Notes: generated from the sequence alone by a model not told the origin. A stretch of DNA of 64,000 nt from Clostridium sp. DSM 17811 (GCF_018861905.1 NZ_JAHLDU010000010.1:117871-181870); one strand, 5' to 3'. Numbered from the stretch's first letter, positions 1 to 9,897 are shown. Program-made: numbers and translations.

Positions 1-552
1 TATAAACATTTTGATGAGTCATGTATTGCTATGATTGAGCAAGATTCTTATTATAAAGATCAAAGTGAACTCTCTTTTGAAGATAGAATTAAAACAAACT
101 ATGATCATCCTGATGCATTTGATTCGCAGCTTTTAGTGGAACATTTTAATCTTCTTTTAAAAGGTAAAGTTATTCAAAAACCTATATATGATTTTAAAAT
201 ATTTAACAGAACAAAAGAAACAATTAGTGTAAAACCTAGGGATATAATTATATTTGAAGGAATACTTATACTGGATAATAAAATTCTTCGTGATATGTTA
301 GATATTAAAATATATGTAGATACTGATGCAGACGTAAGGTTTATAAGAAGACTTACAAGGGATATTAAAGAAAGAGGAAGAACAATGGAGTCTGTTATAA
401 AGCAATATCTAAACGTAGTTAAACCGATGCATGAGCAATTTATAGAACCTACTAAAAGATATGCAGATATTATAATACCAGAAGGTGGACATAATAAAGT
501 GGCTATTGATATAATTAATGCAAATATAAGTCAGATACTACAAAGGCGATAA
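1..552 (+). CDS. udk: uridine kinase, 5'-truncated by window edge
   Basis: This is the C-terminal part of a uridine/cytidine kinase, which phosphorylates uridine to UMP in cytoplasmic pyrimidine salvage. The reading frame is open from the first base, reading [20 protein letters not shown]. The family motif [11 protein letters not shown] begins at base 34, so the N-terminal P-loop must lie outside the window. The nucleoside-binding stretch HPDAFD and the later [15 protein letters not shown] segment are typical of Udk. About 183 codons are visible, against about 205-210 in the full family. The first in-frame ATG at base 31 lies inside the conserved core and is not the start. The next gene, a penicillin-binding protein, follows after 66 bases on the same strand, an arrangement common in clostridia. 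Confidence 0.93.
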   Translation, partial: YKHFDESCIAMIEQDSYYKDQSELSFEDRIKTNYDHPDAFDSQLLVEHFNLLLKGKVIQKPIYDFKIFNRTKETISVKPRDIIIFEGILILDNKILRDMLDIKIYVDTDADVRFIRRLTRDIKERGRTMESVIKQYLNVVKPMHEQFIEPTKRYADIIIPEGGHNKVAIDIINANISQILQRR

Positions 553-618
553 AAATAACACATGAGCAGTATAAAACATCTCATTTTAGGCTAGAATTAG
601 TCTAGGGGAGGTGTTTTT

Positions 619-2319
619 ATGTCTAGTAGAAACAACATTTTTGGTTACTCGAATCAAAATAATGAAATTAGAAAAAGAACTTGGCTAGTGATGGTTTTAT
701 TTATGATATTATTTGGCTTTTTAATTTATCGAGTTTCAAATTACATGTATTTTAACTCAAAGCCATTAAAAACAATGGCTGATGCACAGTATACTATTGA
801 TGAAAAATACGGTGCTTTATATAAGGTATTTGATTGTAATGGAGAGGACCTTTTAAATTATAAAGAAAAGTATTATGCGATTATAGATCCAGTGGATTAT
901 ACTAGATTTAATGAATACACCAGTAAATATGACTTAGAAACATTAACAATTACACTTAGAAATTACAATAAAACATATGATTTAGAAAAAATTAAAGCAA
1001 CCGGTAATGGAGAAAAGTTAAGATATGAAATCGATAAAGTTACATATGAAAAGCTCAAAGATATTAAAAAGGTAAAAGGGTTTTATACTTATTGTTCTAC
1101 TGATGTTGTAAAGGATGGGTATTGGAAAACAGAAAATATATTGACAAGTACAACTTACAATAAAGTAAGTGTTAACCCACTATCTAAAAAGGAAGTTAGT
1201 AATACTGTATCTAAGAGTTCTGATTCCCTGGAAATGAAAATATATAATAAAACTAAGAATAATGAATACACAAAAACTAGATTTTCTAAAGGAATTAATG
1301 GTGAAATGGGAGCAGCTACAACCGTTACACCTAAAAACAACATAAATGTAAGACTTACAATAGATAAACAAATTCAAGAAAAAGTTGAGGAAATTCTTCA
1401 CAATGAAAAATATAATAAAATTGGTGTTGTACTAATGGAGAGTAGTAGTGGAAAGATAAGGGCTATGGCACAAAAAGATGATAATGCATATAATGTAAAT
1501 CTAGGATATCCAAGTACTAATGGTGCTTTACCGGGATCGATTTTTAAGGTTATTGTTGATGAAGCGGGTATAGATATGAATAAAATAGATAAGAACCAAC
1601 AATTTACAATAAATCCTAAATTATTCACTCAGGAGAACTTTAAAGGAAATACATTTACTGTAGCAGAGGCTTTAGTCAAATCTTCAAATAACATATTCGC
1701 TCAGATAGGTTGGAAGGTTGGCGTTCAAAATATATATAATTATGCCCGAAAACAAGGCATGTTAAGTAAAGTATTAGATTTCCAGCAAGAGGATATTGGT
1801 AATTTTGAGGAGGATATATCAAATCCTACATATGCCCAAACGAGCCAGACAGCCATTGGTCAAAATGTTACAATAACGCCTCTAGAAGCACTTAGCATTC
1901 CAAATACTATTATAAATAATGGAGTATATGTTAAGCCAAGTATAATAGATGCATATGTAAATGACAAGAAAGAGGTTTTAGAGAAAATTAAACCTAAAAC
2001 CAGTACCGTATTAAAAAAAGAAACAGCAGAAACGGTTAAACTTCATATGATAGATGTTGTGAATAAAGGAACTGGTGATGCGGCTTACATTAAAGGTATG
2101 GATATAGGTGGGAAAACAGGTACTACTACATACGAGAAAGGAAATAAATCCGATGGTTGGTTTGTAGGTTTTTTTACTTTAAACGAAAAAAATTATTCTA
2201 TGGTTGTATATGTGAATGATATTAAGATGAATAGATTAGGTATTGCAGATGAGGAAGGTGGAGGTACAGCTGCTCCAATATTTAAAAAGGTAGTTTATGC
2301 GCTTAAAAATATTCAGTAA
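619..2319 (+). CDS. class B penicillin-binding protein (transpeptidase)
   Basis: This 566-residue, membrane-anchored D,D-transpeptidase cross-links peptidoglycan outside the membrane. One hydrophobic segment (about residues 22-40) follows a basic N-terminus and acts as an uncleaved anchor. The transpeptidase signature motifs are all present: SxxK as S307-I-F-K310 (after LPG), SxN as S355-S-N357, and KTG at residues 499-501. There is no glycosyltransferase domain, so it is class B and resembles the PbpA group. The ATG follows a GGGGAGG ribosome site. It lies between udk and sigK, and this linkage is known in clostridia. A sporulation-specific role is possible from context but is not shown by the sequence. 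Confidence 0.93.
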   Translation: MSSRNNIFGYSNQNNEIRKRTWLVMVLFMILFGFLIYRVSNYMYFNSKPLKTMADAQYTIDEKYGALYKVFDCNGEDLLNYKEKYYAIIDPVDYTRFNEYTSKYDLETLTITLRNYNKTYDLEKIKATGNGEKLRYEIDKVTYEKLKDIKKVKGFYTYCSTDVVKDGYWKTENILTSTTYNKVSVNPLSKKEVSNTVSKSSDSLEMKIYNKTKNNEYTKTRFSKGINGEMGAATTVTPKNNINVRLTIDKQIQEKVEEILHNEKYNKIGVVLMESSSGKIRAMAQKDDNAYNVNLGYPSTNGALPGSIFKVIVDEAGIDMNKIDKNQQFTINPKLFTQENFKGNTFTVAEALVKSSNNIFAQIGWKVGVQNIYNYARKQGMLSKVLDFQQEDIGNFEEDISNPTYAQTSQTAIGQNVTITPLEALSIPNTIINNGVYVKPSIIDAYVNDKKEVLEKIKPKTSTVLKKETAETVKLHMIDVVNKGTGDAAYIKGMDIGGKTGTTTYEKGNKSDGWFVGFFTLNEKNYSMVVYVNDIKMNRLGIADEEGGGTAAPIFKKVVYALKNIQ

Positions 2320-2358
2320 TAAATTTATATAAAAATTAAATAAATTTTTAAGTACAGG

Positions 2359-2386
2359 CACTTTTAATAAAACAATTCATATTATA
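2359..2386 (+). promoter_or_regulatory. SigK/SigE-type promoter candidate upstream of sigK
   Basis: CACT at 2359-2362, then exactly 15 bases, then CATATTATA at 2378-2386. The -10 fits the SigK consensus CATAnnnTA, and the -35 has the AC core with one mismatch at its last base. It lies 29 bases before the sigK start. Autoregulation of sigK by SigK (after initial SigE transcription) is known in Bacillus. The same spacing recurs at five other genes in this window. Confidence 0.5.
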
Positions 2387-2414
2387 TTAATAAGCTCTAT
2401 TAGGAGGAACAGCT

Positions 2415-3125
2415 GTGTTTTTCATGAATTGTTTATTAGATATGATTGGAAATGTTACATTTTTGACAGCTTATATAACTGGTAGTAGTTCATTCCCTCA
2501 ACCATTAAGTGAAGAAGAAGAAAAATTTTATTTAATAAAGCTTGGGGAAGGCGATTTACTAGCTAAAGGAATACTTGTTGAACGAAATTTAAGACTAGTT
2601 GCACACATAGTAAAAAAATATTCCTATCCTGGAAAAGATGTAGATGACCTCATATCTATTGGAACTGTAGGACTTATTAAAGCCATTGATTCTTTTGATA
2701 CAAATAAGGGAACAAGGCTTGCTACCTATGCTGCAAGATGCATAGAAAACGAAATACTTATGCTTATTCGAAACAATAAGAAAACAAAAGGTGAAGTGTA
2801 TCTGCAAGACCCTATTGGCACAGATAAAGAGGGAAATGAGATATCACTTATGGATGTACTTAGTAGTGATGAAGATTCTATAATTGATATAGTAGAAAGC
2901 AAGATACAAATTAAAAAATTGTATAATAAGATAAACGTAGCTTTAATGGATAGAGAGAAGACAATAATTCAAATGCGTTATGGATTACTTGATGGCAACC
3001 CTAGAACTCAAAGAGAAATTGCATTGATACTAGGAATTTCTAGATCATATGTATCAAGAATTGAGAAAAGAGCATTGAAGAAGCTTAATAAAGAATTAAA
3101 TAGTACGAAAAAAATTGGTAAATAG
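2415..3125 (+). CDS. sigK: RNA polymerase sigma-K factor (late mother-cell sigma)
   Basis: This 236-residue sigma-70 family factor directs late mother-cell transcription (spore coat, maturation). It begins with GTG, placed by AGGAGG at 2402-2407. The N-terminal hydrophobic stretch followed by SSSFPQPLSEEEE matches the pro-SigK processing region, so the product is probably a pro-protein. Region 2 (VERNLRLVAHIVKKY, DDLISIGTVGLIKAID, LATYAARCIENEI) and region 4 (QREIALILGISRSYVSRIEKRA) are complete. The gene is continuous, with no skin-type prophage interrupting it, unlike in B. subtilis and C. difficile. A SigK-like promoter lies just upstream. It sits between a PBP gene and pilT. Confidence 0.96.
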   Translation: MFFMNCLLDMIGNVTFLTAYITGSSSFPQPLSEEEEKFYLIKLGEGDLLAKGILVERNLRLVAHIVKKYSYPGKDVDDLISIGTVGLIKAIDSFDTNKGTRLATYAARCIENEILMLIRNNKKTKGEVYLQDPIGTDKEGNEISLMDVLSSDEDSIIDIVESKIQIKKLYNKINVALMDREKTIIQMRYGLLDGNPRTQREIALILGISRSYVSRIEKRALKKLNKELNSTKKIGK

Positions 3126-3271
3126 TTCTAGAAAACTAGAACAACTATGGTATAATTATATAATCTACAATTGTAAGTAAAATAAAAATCTTGAATAGTA
3201 TAAGTTGAAAATTAAAATTAACGATGCAAGATTAATATTAGGAACTTCACTAAAAAACAGGAGGACAAAAG

Positions 3272-4327
3272 ATGAAATCTCTTAGCGAGTTATTAAAATG
3301 GACAATAGAACAAAATGCATCAGATTTACATCTAACAGTTGGCTCAGTACCAGTTATTAGAGTTAATGGCCATCTAATACAAGTTGGTGAAGATAAATTA
3401 ACTCCAGCAGATACTGAAAAATACGCAAGAGTAATATTGGATGATTCATATGAAGAATATTATAATAATGGTGAGATTGATACTTCTTACTCTATTGGAG
3501 GACTTGGAAGATTTAGAGTTAATGTTTATAAGCAAAGAGGAAGCGATACTATTGCAGTTAGAGTAGTTGCATTAAAGATACCTACACTCAAACAACTTGA
3601 ACTTCCAGAGGTTGTTCGTGCACTTACCACAAAACAAAGGGGCTTAGTCTTAGTGACTGGACCTACAGGAAGTGGTAAAAGTACAACGCTCGCGGCTATG
3701 GTTAACGAAATTAATTCAACTAGAGCATGTAATATTATTACACTTGAAGATCCTATTGAGTATCTGCACAAACACAATAAATCAATTATTAATCAAAGAG
3801 AAATTGGAAAAGACAGTAAAAATTATCAAAATGCATTAAGAGCAATTCTTAGAGAAGACCCTGATGTTATATTAGTAGGTGAAATGAGAGATCTTGAAAC
3901 AATTTCTATAGCTATTACTGCAGCTGAAACTGGACATTTGGTTTTCTCTACACTACACACTATAGGTGCAGCAAAAACAGTAGATAGAATAGTGGATGTA
4001 TTTCCTCCATATCAACAACAACAAATTAAGGTTCAATTGGCTGCAGTGATGCAGGGAATAATTTCACAGCAATTAATACCTAAGATAACTGAAAAAGGGA
4101 GGGTTGCTGCTCTTGAGGTAATGATATCAACCCCAGCAATTCAAAATCTTATTCGCGAGGGTAAAACGCATCAATTACAGTCTTGTGTTCAAACTGGCGG
4201 GAAATATGGGATGAAAACTATGGATATGTCAATTTCAGATTTATATAAAAGATCGGTTATATCTAAAGATGATGCAATAACTTACTCTGTTGACAATGAA
4301 ATGATGGTAAGAATGTTAGCACTTTAA
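3272..4327 (+). CDS. pilT: PilT-family type IV pilus retraction ATPase
   Basis: This 351-residue hexameric secretion ATPase powers type IV pilus retraction and twitching motility at the inner face of the membrane. The Walker A motif GPTGSGKST spans residues 130-138 (K136). The Walker B region includes ILREDPDVILVGEMRD, followed by the family box AAETGHLVFSTLHT. Length and N-terminus (KSLSELLKWTIEQNASDLHL) match PilT rather than PilB. AGGAGG precedes the ATG. No other pilus genes lie in the window, so this is an orphan copy whose partners must be encoded elsewhere. It ends before a strong terminator. Confidence 0.95.
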   Translation: MKSLSELLKWTIEQNASDLHLTVGSVPVIRVNGHLIQVGEDKLTPADTEKYARVILDDSYEEYYNNGEIDTSYSIGGLGRFRVNVYKQRGSDTIAVRVVALKIPTLKQLELPEVVRALTTKQRGLVLVTGPTGSGKSTTLAAMVNEINSTRACNIITLEDPIEYLHKHNKSIINQREIGKDSKNYQNALRAILREDPDVILVGEMRDLETISIAITAAETGHLVFSTLHTIGAAKTVDRIVDVFPPYQQQQIKVQLAAVMQGIISQQLIPKITEKGRVAALEVMISTPAIQNLIREGKTHQLQSCVQTGGKYGMKTMDMSISDLYKRSVISKDDAITYSVDNEMMVRMLAL

Positions 4328-4342
4328 TTAATAATTCTAAAT

Positions 4343-4386
4343 AAGCTAAAAGCAAAGATAAATTATGGCTTTTAGCTTGTTCTATT
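4343..4386 (+). terminator. Rho-independent terminator after pilT
   Basis: An 11-bp perfect inverted repeat, AAGCTAAAAGC (4343-4353) with its complement at 4368-4378, is followed by a T-rich run (GTTCTATTTT). It lies 16 bases after the pilT stop. Confidence 0.8.
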
Positions 4387-4709
4387 TTAATTTGAAATTA
4401 AATTATATATTACAAGAAAATATTACCTTGGGAATATTCCCATATAATATAACATTGCATTTTCTATATATTGATATTATACTTAGTGTATGAAAATAAA
4501 TTATCTTTTAAGTATTATTAGGTTAATATAGTTTACTAAATTGAAATTAAAGTTATAAATATTCAATTATACAATAAAATGTAAAAACTTTTAACCGTAT
4601 TTAGATTTAAAGTAAATTTTTTATTAAAAAAGATAAAAATAGGAGGAAATTTTATTTTCTTGTTGAATATATACACTTGAGGTTTCTCTTATGAGGGGGG
4701 ATAAACTTA
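4387..4709. promoter_or_regulatory. ftsA upstream region with 14-bp palindrome
   Basis: This stretch of about 320 bases has no convincing gene. It contains a perfect palindrome TGGGAATATTCCCA at 4429-4442, immediately followed by a -10-like TATAAT (4443-4448), which could be an operator overlapping a promoter. A second odd element is an AGGAGG at 4641-4646 that is not followed by an ORF. The nearest TTG start (4660) would encode only six residues before TGA at 4678. The ftsA start uses a different G-rich site at about 4694-4700. Confidence 0.35.
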
Positions 4710-5963
4710 ATGAATGAACAGATTGTAGGAATTGATTTAGGATCATCGAAAATATGTGGAGCAGTTGGTAGAATTAACAGTAATGGAAAACTTCAGATTA
4801 TAGGCATTACATCAGTTGTATGTAGTGGTTTAAATAAATCAGTTGTAATAGACATAGATAGTACAGCTGAAGCTATTAAGCAATGTGTTACTCAATTGGA
4901 ACGTATGACAGATACTCAAATTAGTGAAGGATATATATCACTACCTGGAGGAATTTGCGAATTAGTGAGGAATACTGGCATGATTGCAATATCTTCTGAA
5001 GACAGGGAAATCAAACAAAGTGATGTGGATAGAGTAATTGAAGCAGCTAAACTTATTTCAGTTCCGGCCGATAAAGAAATAGTGGGTGTTGAGCCTGAAC
5101 AATATATTGTTGATGGATATGACAATATTAAAGATCCTAGAGGGATGAGTGGAATGAGGCTCGAAGTTGAGGGACAAGTTGTCATGGCGCAATCTACAGC
5201 AGTTAGTAATTTATTGAAAAGTGTTAAAAGAGCTGGAATTAAGGTAAATGGTATAGTGCTTCAACCATCAGCAATATCTGAGTCTGTACTTCGAAAAGAA
5301 GAGAAAGATATGGGAATAGCACTTGTTGATGTTGGAGCTCAGACTATTGACATATCAATTTATAAGAGTGGAAAATTAAAATATACATCTATTGTTCAAT
5401 TGGGTGGAGATAACATAACTAATGACATATCAGTTTGTCTTAAAGTTCCTTTTAGTGAAGGTGAAAGATTAAAACTTAAATATGGAAGCCTTATCAAGGG
5501 TGCAGAATTTGATGATGAAAAGATTAGAGTTAAAGATTCTTATAACAATTTAATGGAGATTGATAACAATTTATTAATTGATATAATTTGTGCTAGGGTA
5601 GAAGAGTTATTACATTTAATTAAAAGAAATTTATTAAATAGTGGGTTTTATAAGGAAATTTCAGGCGTAGTAATAGTTGGTGGAGGTATATCTTTGTTTA
5701 GAGGTATGAATGATTTAAGTAAAGATATACTTGAAAAATCAGTGAGAGTAGGATCTCCTGAATATGTAGGCGCAGCTAGTCCAATATATGTTACAGCAGT
5801 AGGAATAGTACTTCAGGCTGTTAATAATCTTAAAACTAATACTAGTTCAGATGAAGAGTCAGATGAACAATCGCACGATAACAAATGGTCGAAAAAACAA
5901 AATACAAAAGGGAAGAATAAATTAGCGGCAAAAGTTAAAGGCTTTTTTGCGGATTTTTTCTAA
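4710..5963 (+). CDS. ftsA: cell division protein FtsA
   Basis: This 417-residue actin-like ATPase tethers FtsZ filaments to the membrane at the division site. It starts NEQIVGIDLGSSKICGAVG (actin-fold phosphate 1 loop), has the second phosphate loop around ALVDVGAQTIDISIY, and the adenosine motif VVIVGGGISLFRGM. The C-terminus ends in an amphipathic helix, KLAAKVKGFFADFF, the usual membrane-targeting sequence. Before it lies a low-complexity acidic/basic linker. ftsZ follows 15 bases later, so the two genes are very likely co-transcribed. No other dcw-cluster gene is adjacent, which is normal in clostridia. Confidence 0.96.
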   Translation: MNEQIVGIDLGSSKICGAVGRINSNGKLQIIGITSVVCSGLNKSVVIDIDSTAEAIKQCVTQLERMTDTQISEGYISLPGGICELVRNTGMIAISSEDREIKQSDVDRVIEAAKLISVPADKEIVGVEPEQYIVDGYDNIKDPRGMSGMRLEVEGQVVMAQSTAVSNLLKSVKRAGIKVNGIVLQPSAISESVLRKEEKDMGIALVDVGAQTIDISIYKSGKLKYTSIVQLGGDNITNDISVCLKVPFSEGERLKLKYGSLIKGAEFDDEKIRVKDSYNNLMEIDNNLLIDIICARVEELLHLIKRNLLNSGFYKEISGVVIVGGGISLFRGMNDLSKDILEKSVRVGSPEYVGAASPIYVTAVGIVLQAVNNLKTNTSSDEESDEQSHDNKWSKKQNTKGKNKLAAKVKGFFADFF

Positions 5964-5978
5964 AAAGGAGGTATTGTT

Positions 5979-7073
5979 GTGTTAGATTTTGATGTTGATG
6001 TTCAAGAGTTTGCTCAAATTAAAGTAATTGGGTGTGGTGGTGGAGGAAACAATGCTATAAACAGGATGATTATGGAAGGGCTTAAAAACGTAGAGTTTAT
6101 AGCTATTAACACAGATAAGCAAGCTTTAATTCTATCTCATGCTGTTCAGAAAATTCAGATTGGTGATAAACTTACAAAGGGACTTGGAGCAGGTGCTAAT
6201 CCAGAAATTGGTATGAAAGCAGCAGAAGAAAGTAAAGAAGAAATATCTCAAGCAATAAAGGGTGCAGATATGGTGTTTATTACCGCAGGTATGGGTGGTG
6301 GTACTGGTACTGGGGCTGCACCTGTGGTCGCAGAAATTGCTAAATCCATGGGAATACTTACTGTAGGAGTTGTTACAAAACCATTTCCATTTGAAGGCAG
6401 GAAAAGAATGATTAATGCTGAAGTAGGAATAAAAACTCTTAAAGAAACAGTGGATACTTTAGTAACAATACCAAATGAAAGACTATTAACTATGGTTGAT
6501 AAGAAAACTACATTGATGGATTCTTTCAAAATGGCAGATGATGTTTTAAGACAAGGTATACAAGGTATATCTGATTTGATTACAATACCAGGCCTTGTAA
6601 ATCTGGATTTTGCAGATGTAAGGACAATTATGCTTGCAAAAGGTCTTGCACATATGGGAGTTGGTAGAGCTTCTGGCGATAATAGAGCCCAAGAGGCAGC
6701 AAAACAAGCTATCTCAAGCCCATTACTTGAAACATCCATAGTTGGTGCTACAGGTGTGCTTTTAAATATTACTGGTGGAATGGACCTTGGATTACTTGAA
6801 ATTAATGAAGCTGCAGAGATTGTGCAAGGGGCGGCTGACCCAGATGCTAATATTATTTTTGGAGCAGTTATAGATGAAGAGCTAAAAGATGAAATAAGAA
6901 TAACGGTTATTGCAACTGGTTTTGAAAGTGATAATGTTGTAAAACAAAATAAAACTGTGCAAAAACCTAAAGTAAAAGAACCGGTTGTTCCTAACGAAGA
7001 AGTTGCGTATACTAAGGATTATGAAGATTCTGATTTAGAAATCCCAGCTTTTTTAAGAAGACAAAACAAATAA
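5979..7073 (+). CDS. ftsZ: cell division GTPase FtsZ
   Basis: This 364-residue tubulin-like GTPase forms the cytokinetic ring. It starts with GTG at 5979 behind AAAAGGAGG. The N-terminal nucleotide loop [17 protein letters not shown] and the tubulin signature GGGTGTG (residues 106-112) are intact, as are the T7-loop residues around NLDFADVR. A variable linker (about residues 315-350) leads to the conserved C-terminal peptide [11 protein letters not shown], which binds FtsA. It is the second gene of the ftsA-ftsZ pair and is followed by a hairpin. Confidence 0.98.
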   Translation: MLDFDVDVQEFAQIKVIGCGGGGNNAINRMIMEGLKNVEFIAINTDKQALILSHAVQKIQIGDKLTKGLGAGANPEIGMKAAEESKEEISQAIKGADMVFITAGMGGGTGTGAAPVVAEIAKSMGILTVGVVTKPFPFEGRKRMINAEVGIKTLKETVDTLVTIPNERLLTMVDKKTTLMDSFKMADDVLRQGIQGISDLITIPGLVNLDFADVRTIMLAKGLAHMGVGRASGDNRAQEAAKQAISSPLLETSIVGATGVLLNITGGMDLGLLEINEAAEIVQGAADPDANIIFGAVIDEELKDEIRITVIATGFESDNVVKQNKTVQKPKVKEPVVPNEEVAYTKDYEDSDLEIPAFLRRQNK

Positions 7074-7104
7074 TAATACAAAATAATAATATAAAATAAA
7101 TTAT

Positions 7105-7130
7105 AAAGTGCCCTTTGGGCACTTTATTTG
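7105..7130 (+). terminator. terminator after ftsZ
   Basis: A 9-bp perfect stem, AAAGTGCCC (7105-7113) and GGGCACTTT (7117-7125), has a 3-base loop and then ATTTG. The T tract is short, so termination may be partial. Confidence 0.65.
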
Positions 7131-7273
7131 CGTTTAGGGCAATTATAAATGTATTTACAATAATATGGGAATAGGTGACGTTTTATGAAAGAATAAAAAT
7201 AATTACATGTGGTAAAAAATGACAAAATTTTGATGCTAATAGTTATATAATAATCTTAAAGGAGGAAGAGAGG

Positions 7274-8080
7274 ATGGTAGTATATGTAGATGTTCTTATA
7301 TTAGTAAATTTTATAGTTAATCTATTCATATTACACGTTACTGTTCAAACGTTAAAAAAAAGAGTAAAGCTTAAGTGGCTATTCATTTCAAGTCTAGTAG
7401 GTAGCTTATATGTTATAACAGTATTGTATCCTAGTCTTAAGTGGCTGACATTTTTACCTTTTAAGATATTAATAGTAATTGTTATGATAGTTATTGCATT
7501 TCATGAAAAAAGACTTTTATTTAATATTAAAGCTTCATTAATCTTTTTATTATACTCAATTCTTTTAGCTGGGATGTGTTTTTTTATTCAGATGAATAGT
7601 AAAAAGGATATGTCATTTGATGTAGTTATAATAAATTTCTCTTATGAAAAGTTGCTACTTTCAGTAATGACCATTTATATAGTGATATATAGGGTCGTAA
7701 TTTTTGTAAAAGATAGGAAGAAAATATCTACGCTTATATACACAGTAGATATAGTAAATAAGAATTATATAAAAACTATTAAAGCATTTCTAGATACTGG
7801 AAATGAGCTTCGCGAGCCTGCTTCCAATCTACCAGTATTGATTGTTGAACGGAATATTTTAAGCGAAATTTCCCTAGAAAAAAACAATACATACTTCATT
7901 CCTTATACTGTAGTAAATGGAACTAGTGGTAGATTTATTGGATTTAAACCAGAGTATATTAACATTCATATTAATAAAAAAAATATAGAAACAAAAGATG
8001 TAATTGTAGCATTTTGTGAGTATAAATTAAGTAAAGATAATGATTATAATGGGCTTATGTCTAGAGGAATACTCAATTAA
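7274..8080 (+). CDS. spoIIGA: sporulation sigma-E processing peptidase SpoIIGA
   Basis: This 268-residue membrane aspartic protease cleaves pro-SigE in the mother cell after septation. The first half contains about five hydrophobic segments (residues 1-150). The second half is the protease domain, with the catalytic motif [11 protein letters not shown] (D174). AAAGGAGG precedes the ATG. A TATAAT at 7246-7251 could be the -10. A TGACAAA at 7220-7226 only loosely resembles a Spo0A box. The gene lies 49 bases before sigE, the universal spoIIG arrangement. The C-terminus is shorter than in Bacillus (about 309 residues) but typical for clostridia. Confidence 0.94.
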   Translation: MVVYVDVLILVNFIVNLFILHVTVQTLKKRVKLKWLFISSLVGSLYVITVLYPSLKWLTFLPFKILIVIVMIVIAFHEKRLLFNIKASLIFLLYSILLAGMCFFIQMNSKKDMSFDVVIINFSYEKLLLSVMTIYIVIYRVVIFVKDRKKISTLIYTVDIVNKNYIKTIKAFLDTGNELREPASNLPVLIVERNILSEISLEKNNTYFIPYTVVNGTSGRFIGFKPEYINIHINKKNIETKDVIVAFCEYKLSKDNDYNGLMSRGILN

Positions 8081-8129
8081 TAAGCCTGAAATTAGTAATT
8101 ATTTTAATAATATGGATAAGGAGGAAATT

Positions 8130-8837
8130 ATGTTTAATTTTAAAGTAATGTTAAACAAGTTATTTGCTAAATTTAAAGTATTTTCAAACAATTTGTTTTA
8201 TATAGGAGGCAATGATGCGTTACCACCTCCTTTGACTAAGGATGAAGAGGATGAATTGGTAGTTAGACTTGATACCGGGGATAAAAGTGTAAGAGCCACC
8301 TTGATTGAGAGGAATTTAAGGCTCGTAGTTTATATAGCAAGGAAGTTTGAAAATACAGGAGTGAACATTGAAGATTTGATTTCAGTAGGAACTATAGGGC
8401 TTATTAAAGCAGTTAATACCTTTGATCCTGAAAAAAAAATTAAGCTTGCTACATATGGATCGCGATGTATTGAAAATGAGATTCTAATGTATCTAAGGAG
8501 AAATAGTAAAATAAAAACTGAAATTTCTCTTTATGAACCGTTAAATGTTGATTGGGATGGTAATGAATTATTGCTTTCTGATATAATTGGAACGGATAAT
8601 GATGTGGTTTATAATATTATTGAAGAAGATGTAGACAAACAATTACTTTGGCTTGCTATGCAACGGTTAAATTCACGAGAAAAAGAAATTGTGCAACTAA
8701 GATTTGGATTAAATGGAACAACAGAAAAGACACAAAAGGAAGTTGCTGATATACTTGGAATATCACAATCTTATATATCAAGGCTTGAAAAAAGAATAAT
8801 AAAAAGATTGCAAAAGGAAATTAATAAAATGGTGTAG
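8130..8837 (+). CDS. sigE: RNA polymerase sigma-E factor precursor
   Basis: This 235-residue precursor of the early mother-cell sigma factor is processed by SpoIIGA. The ATG at 8130 follows AAGGAGG (8118-8124) and gives [17 protein letters not shown], the expected amphipathic pro-sequence. The conserved cleavage neighbourhood [13 protein letters not shown] follows. Region 2 ([49 protein letters not shown]) and region 4 ([25 protein letters not shown]) are almost identical to Bacillus SigE. The frame is also open for 30 codons upstream, but that extension overlaps the end of spoIIGA and has no ribosome site. Confidence 0.97.
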   Translation: MFNFKVMLNKLFAKFKVFSNNLFYIGGNDALPPPLTKDEEDELVVRLDTGDKSVRATLIERNLRLVVYIARKFENTGVNIEDLISVGTIGLIKAVNTFDPEKKIKLATYGSRCIENEILMYLRRNSKIKTEISLYEPLNVDWDGNELLLSDIIGTDNDVVYNIIEEDVDKQLLWLAMQRLNSREKEIVQLRFGLNGTTEKTQKEVADILGISQSYISRLEKRIIKRLQKEINKMV

Positions 8838-8857
8838 GTTAATTTTAGATTGGTATT

Positions 8858-8925
8858 AGGCACATGAAAATAAATAACAGGTCAGTATTATTTTTGACTT
8901 ATTATTTATTTTCATGTGCCTTATT
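8858..8925 (+). terminator. long hairpin terminator after sigE
   Basis: A 20-bp perfect inverted repeat (8858-8877 and 8902-8921), beginning AGGCACATGAAAAT, encloses a 24-base loop and is followed by TATTT. The stem is unusually long for an intrinsic terminator. Confidence 0.7.
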
Positions 8926-9075
8926 TAAAAAGATCAAATAAAATTCTAATTATAAATATATTCTTAGTGTCTAATGAATATAGATAATATAAAGTAGTAG
9001 GCATTCAAAAGACCTAGTTTAAGAATTACTAGCTACTTGAATAAGAAGGTTTAAAACACTCTAGGAGGGAATAAA

Positions 9076-9336
9076 ATGGAAAGCTTAATGTTTGCGATTA
9101 ACAATTTAAGACAGATGGAAATTATAGATATAAATTCAGGGTCAAAAATGGGATATATTAAAGACTTAAAAGTGGATTGTGATGACTATAAAATTATTTC
9201 AATCTTAATGCCAACTCAGAAGTCATCTTGGTTTAATAAAAATAATAGTATTGAGATACCATGGGAAAAAGTTAAGAAAGTTGGTGTTGATGTAATTCTT
9301 GTAGATGGTAGTGATCTAATTATGGAAAACGAATAA
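9076..9336 (+). CDS. YlmC/YmxH-family PRC-barrel sporulation protein
   Basis: This 86-residue small protein has a PRC-barrel-like fold. The family is conserved in spore formers and is called YlmC/YmxH; its molecular role is not settled. Typical features are the opening LRQMEIIDINSGSKMGYIKDL and the later IPWEKVKKVGVDVILV. The ATG follows TAGGAGGG at good spacing. It lies between sigE and nrdR, a location shared by other clostridia. No signal peptide or membrane segment is seen. Confidence 0.85.
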   Translation: MESLMFAINNLRQMEIIDINSGSKMGYIKDLKVDCDDYKIISILMPTQKSSWFNKNNSIEIPWEKVKKVGVDVILVDGSDLIMENE

Positions 9337-9415
9337 TAGACTATTTTAATTTATAAGATAAGTGTATAATGTTAGTATATTTGTTAACTATACTAGAAAA
9401 AGGGCGTGAAGACCA

Positions 9416-9883
9416 TTGAAGTGTCCATATTGCAGCTGTGAAGAAAGTAAAGTGGTAGACTCTAGATCAACAGATGACAATATTGCAACTAGACGTCGAC
9501 GCGAGTGTCTGCGGTGCTTTAAACGATATACTACTTATGAAAAAGTTGAAGATGTGCCTATTTTAGTAATAAAGAAAGATTTTAATAGAGAATATTTTGA
9601 TAGAACAAAGATATTAAATGGACTTATGAAGGCATGTCAAAAAAGACCAGTTTCAAGAAAACAAATTGAAGCTATTTGTGATGAAGTAGAAAAACAGTTG
9701 AATAATGAAATGCTTACAGAAGTAAAATCTGATTATATAGGAGAACTTATCATGAGCATACTAAAAAATGTAGATGAGGTTTCTTATGTGAGATTTGCTT
9801 CGGTTTACAGACAATTTAAAGATATTAATACATTTATGGAAGAGATAAGAAAATTGATGTCTAATGAAAAAAAATGCCCATAG
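9416..9883 (+). CDS. nrdR: transcriptional repressor NrdR
   Basis: This 155-residue nucleotide-sensing repressor of ribonucleotide reductase genes starts with TTG at 9416 (MKCPYCSCEESKVVDSR). The zinc ribbon is complete: C3xxC6 and C31xxC34. The ATP-cone domain follows (about residues 49-139), starting around VLVIKKDFNREYFDRTKI. Length is normal for the family. The stop codon lies inside a terminator hairpin. Confidence 0.95.
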   Translation: MKCPYCSCEESKVVDSRSTDDNIATRRRRECLRCFKRYTTYEKVEDVPILVIKKDFNREYFDRTKILNGLMKACQKRPVSRKQIEAICDEVEKQLNNEMLTEVKSDYIGELIMSILKNVDEVSYVRFASVYRQFKDINTFMEEIRKLMSNEKKCP

Positions 9884-9897
9884 GCATTTTTTTTTCA
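9867..9897 (+). terminator. terminator overlapping the nrdR stop codon
   Basis: The stem AAAAAATGCC pairs with GGCATTTTTT around a CATA loop (9879-9882). The TAG stop of nrdR at 9881-9883 is partly in the loop. A run of nine T follows. Confidence 0.85.

Noticed and set aside
6248..6739. 163-codon antisense ORF within ftsZ
   Set aside because: Lies wholly inside the highly conserved ftsZ gene on the opposite strand, with no ribosome site.
8040..8129. Upstream extension of sigE
   Set aside because: Overlaps spoIIGA and lacks a site; the ATG at 8130 with AAGGAGG yields the expected pro-sequence.
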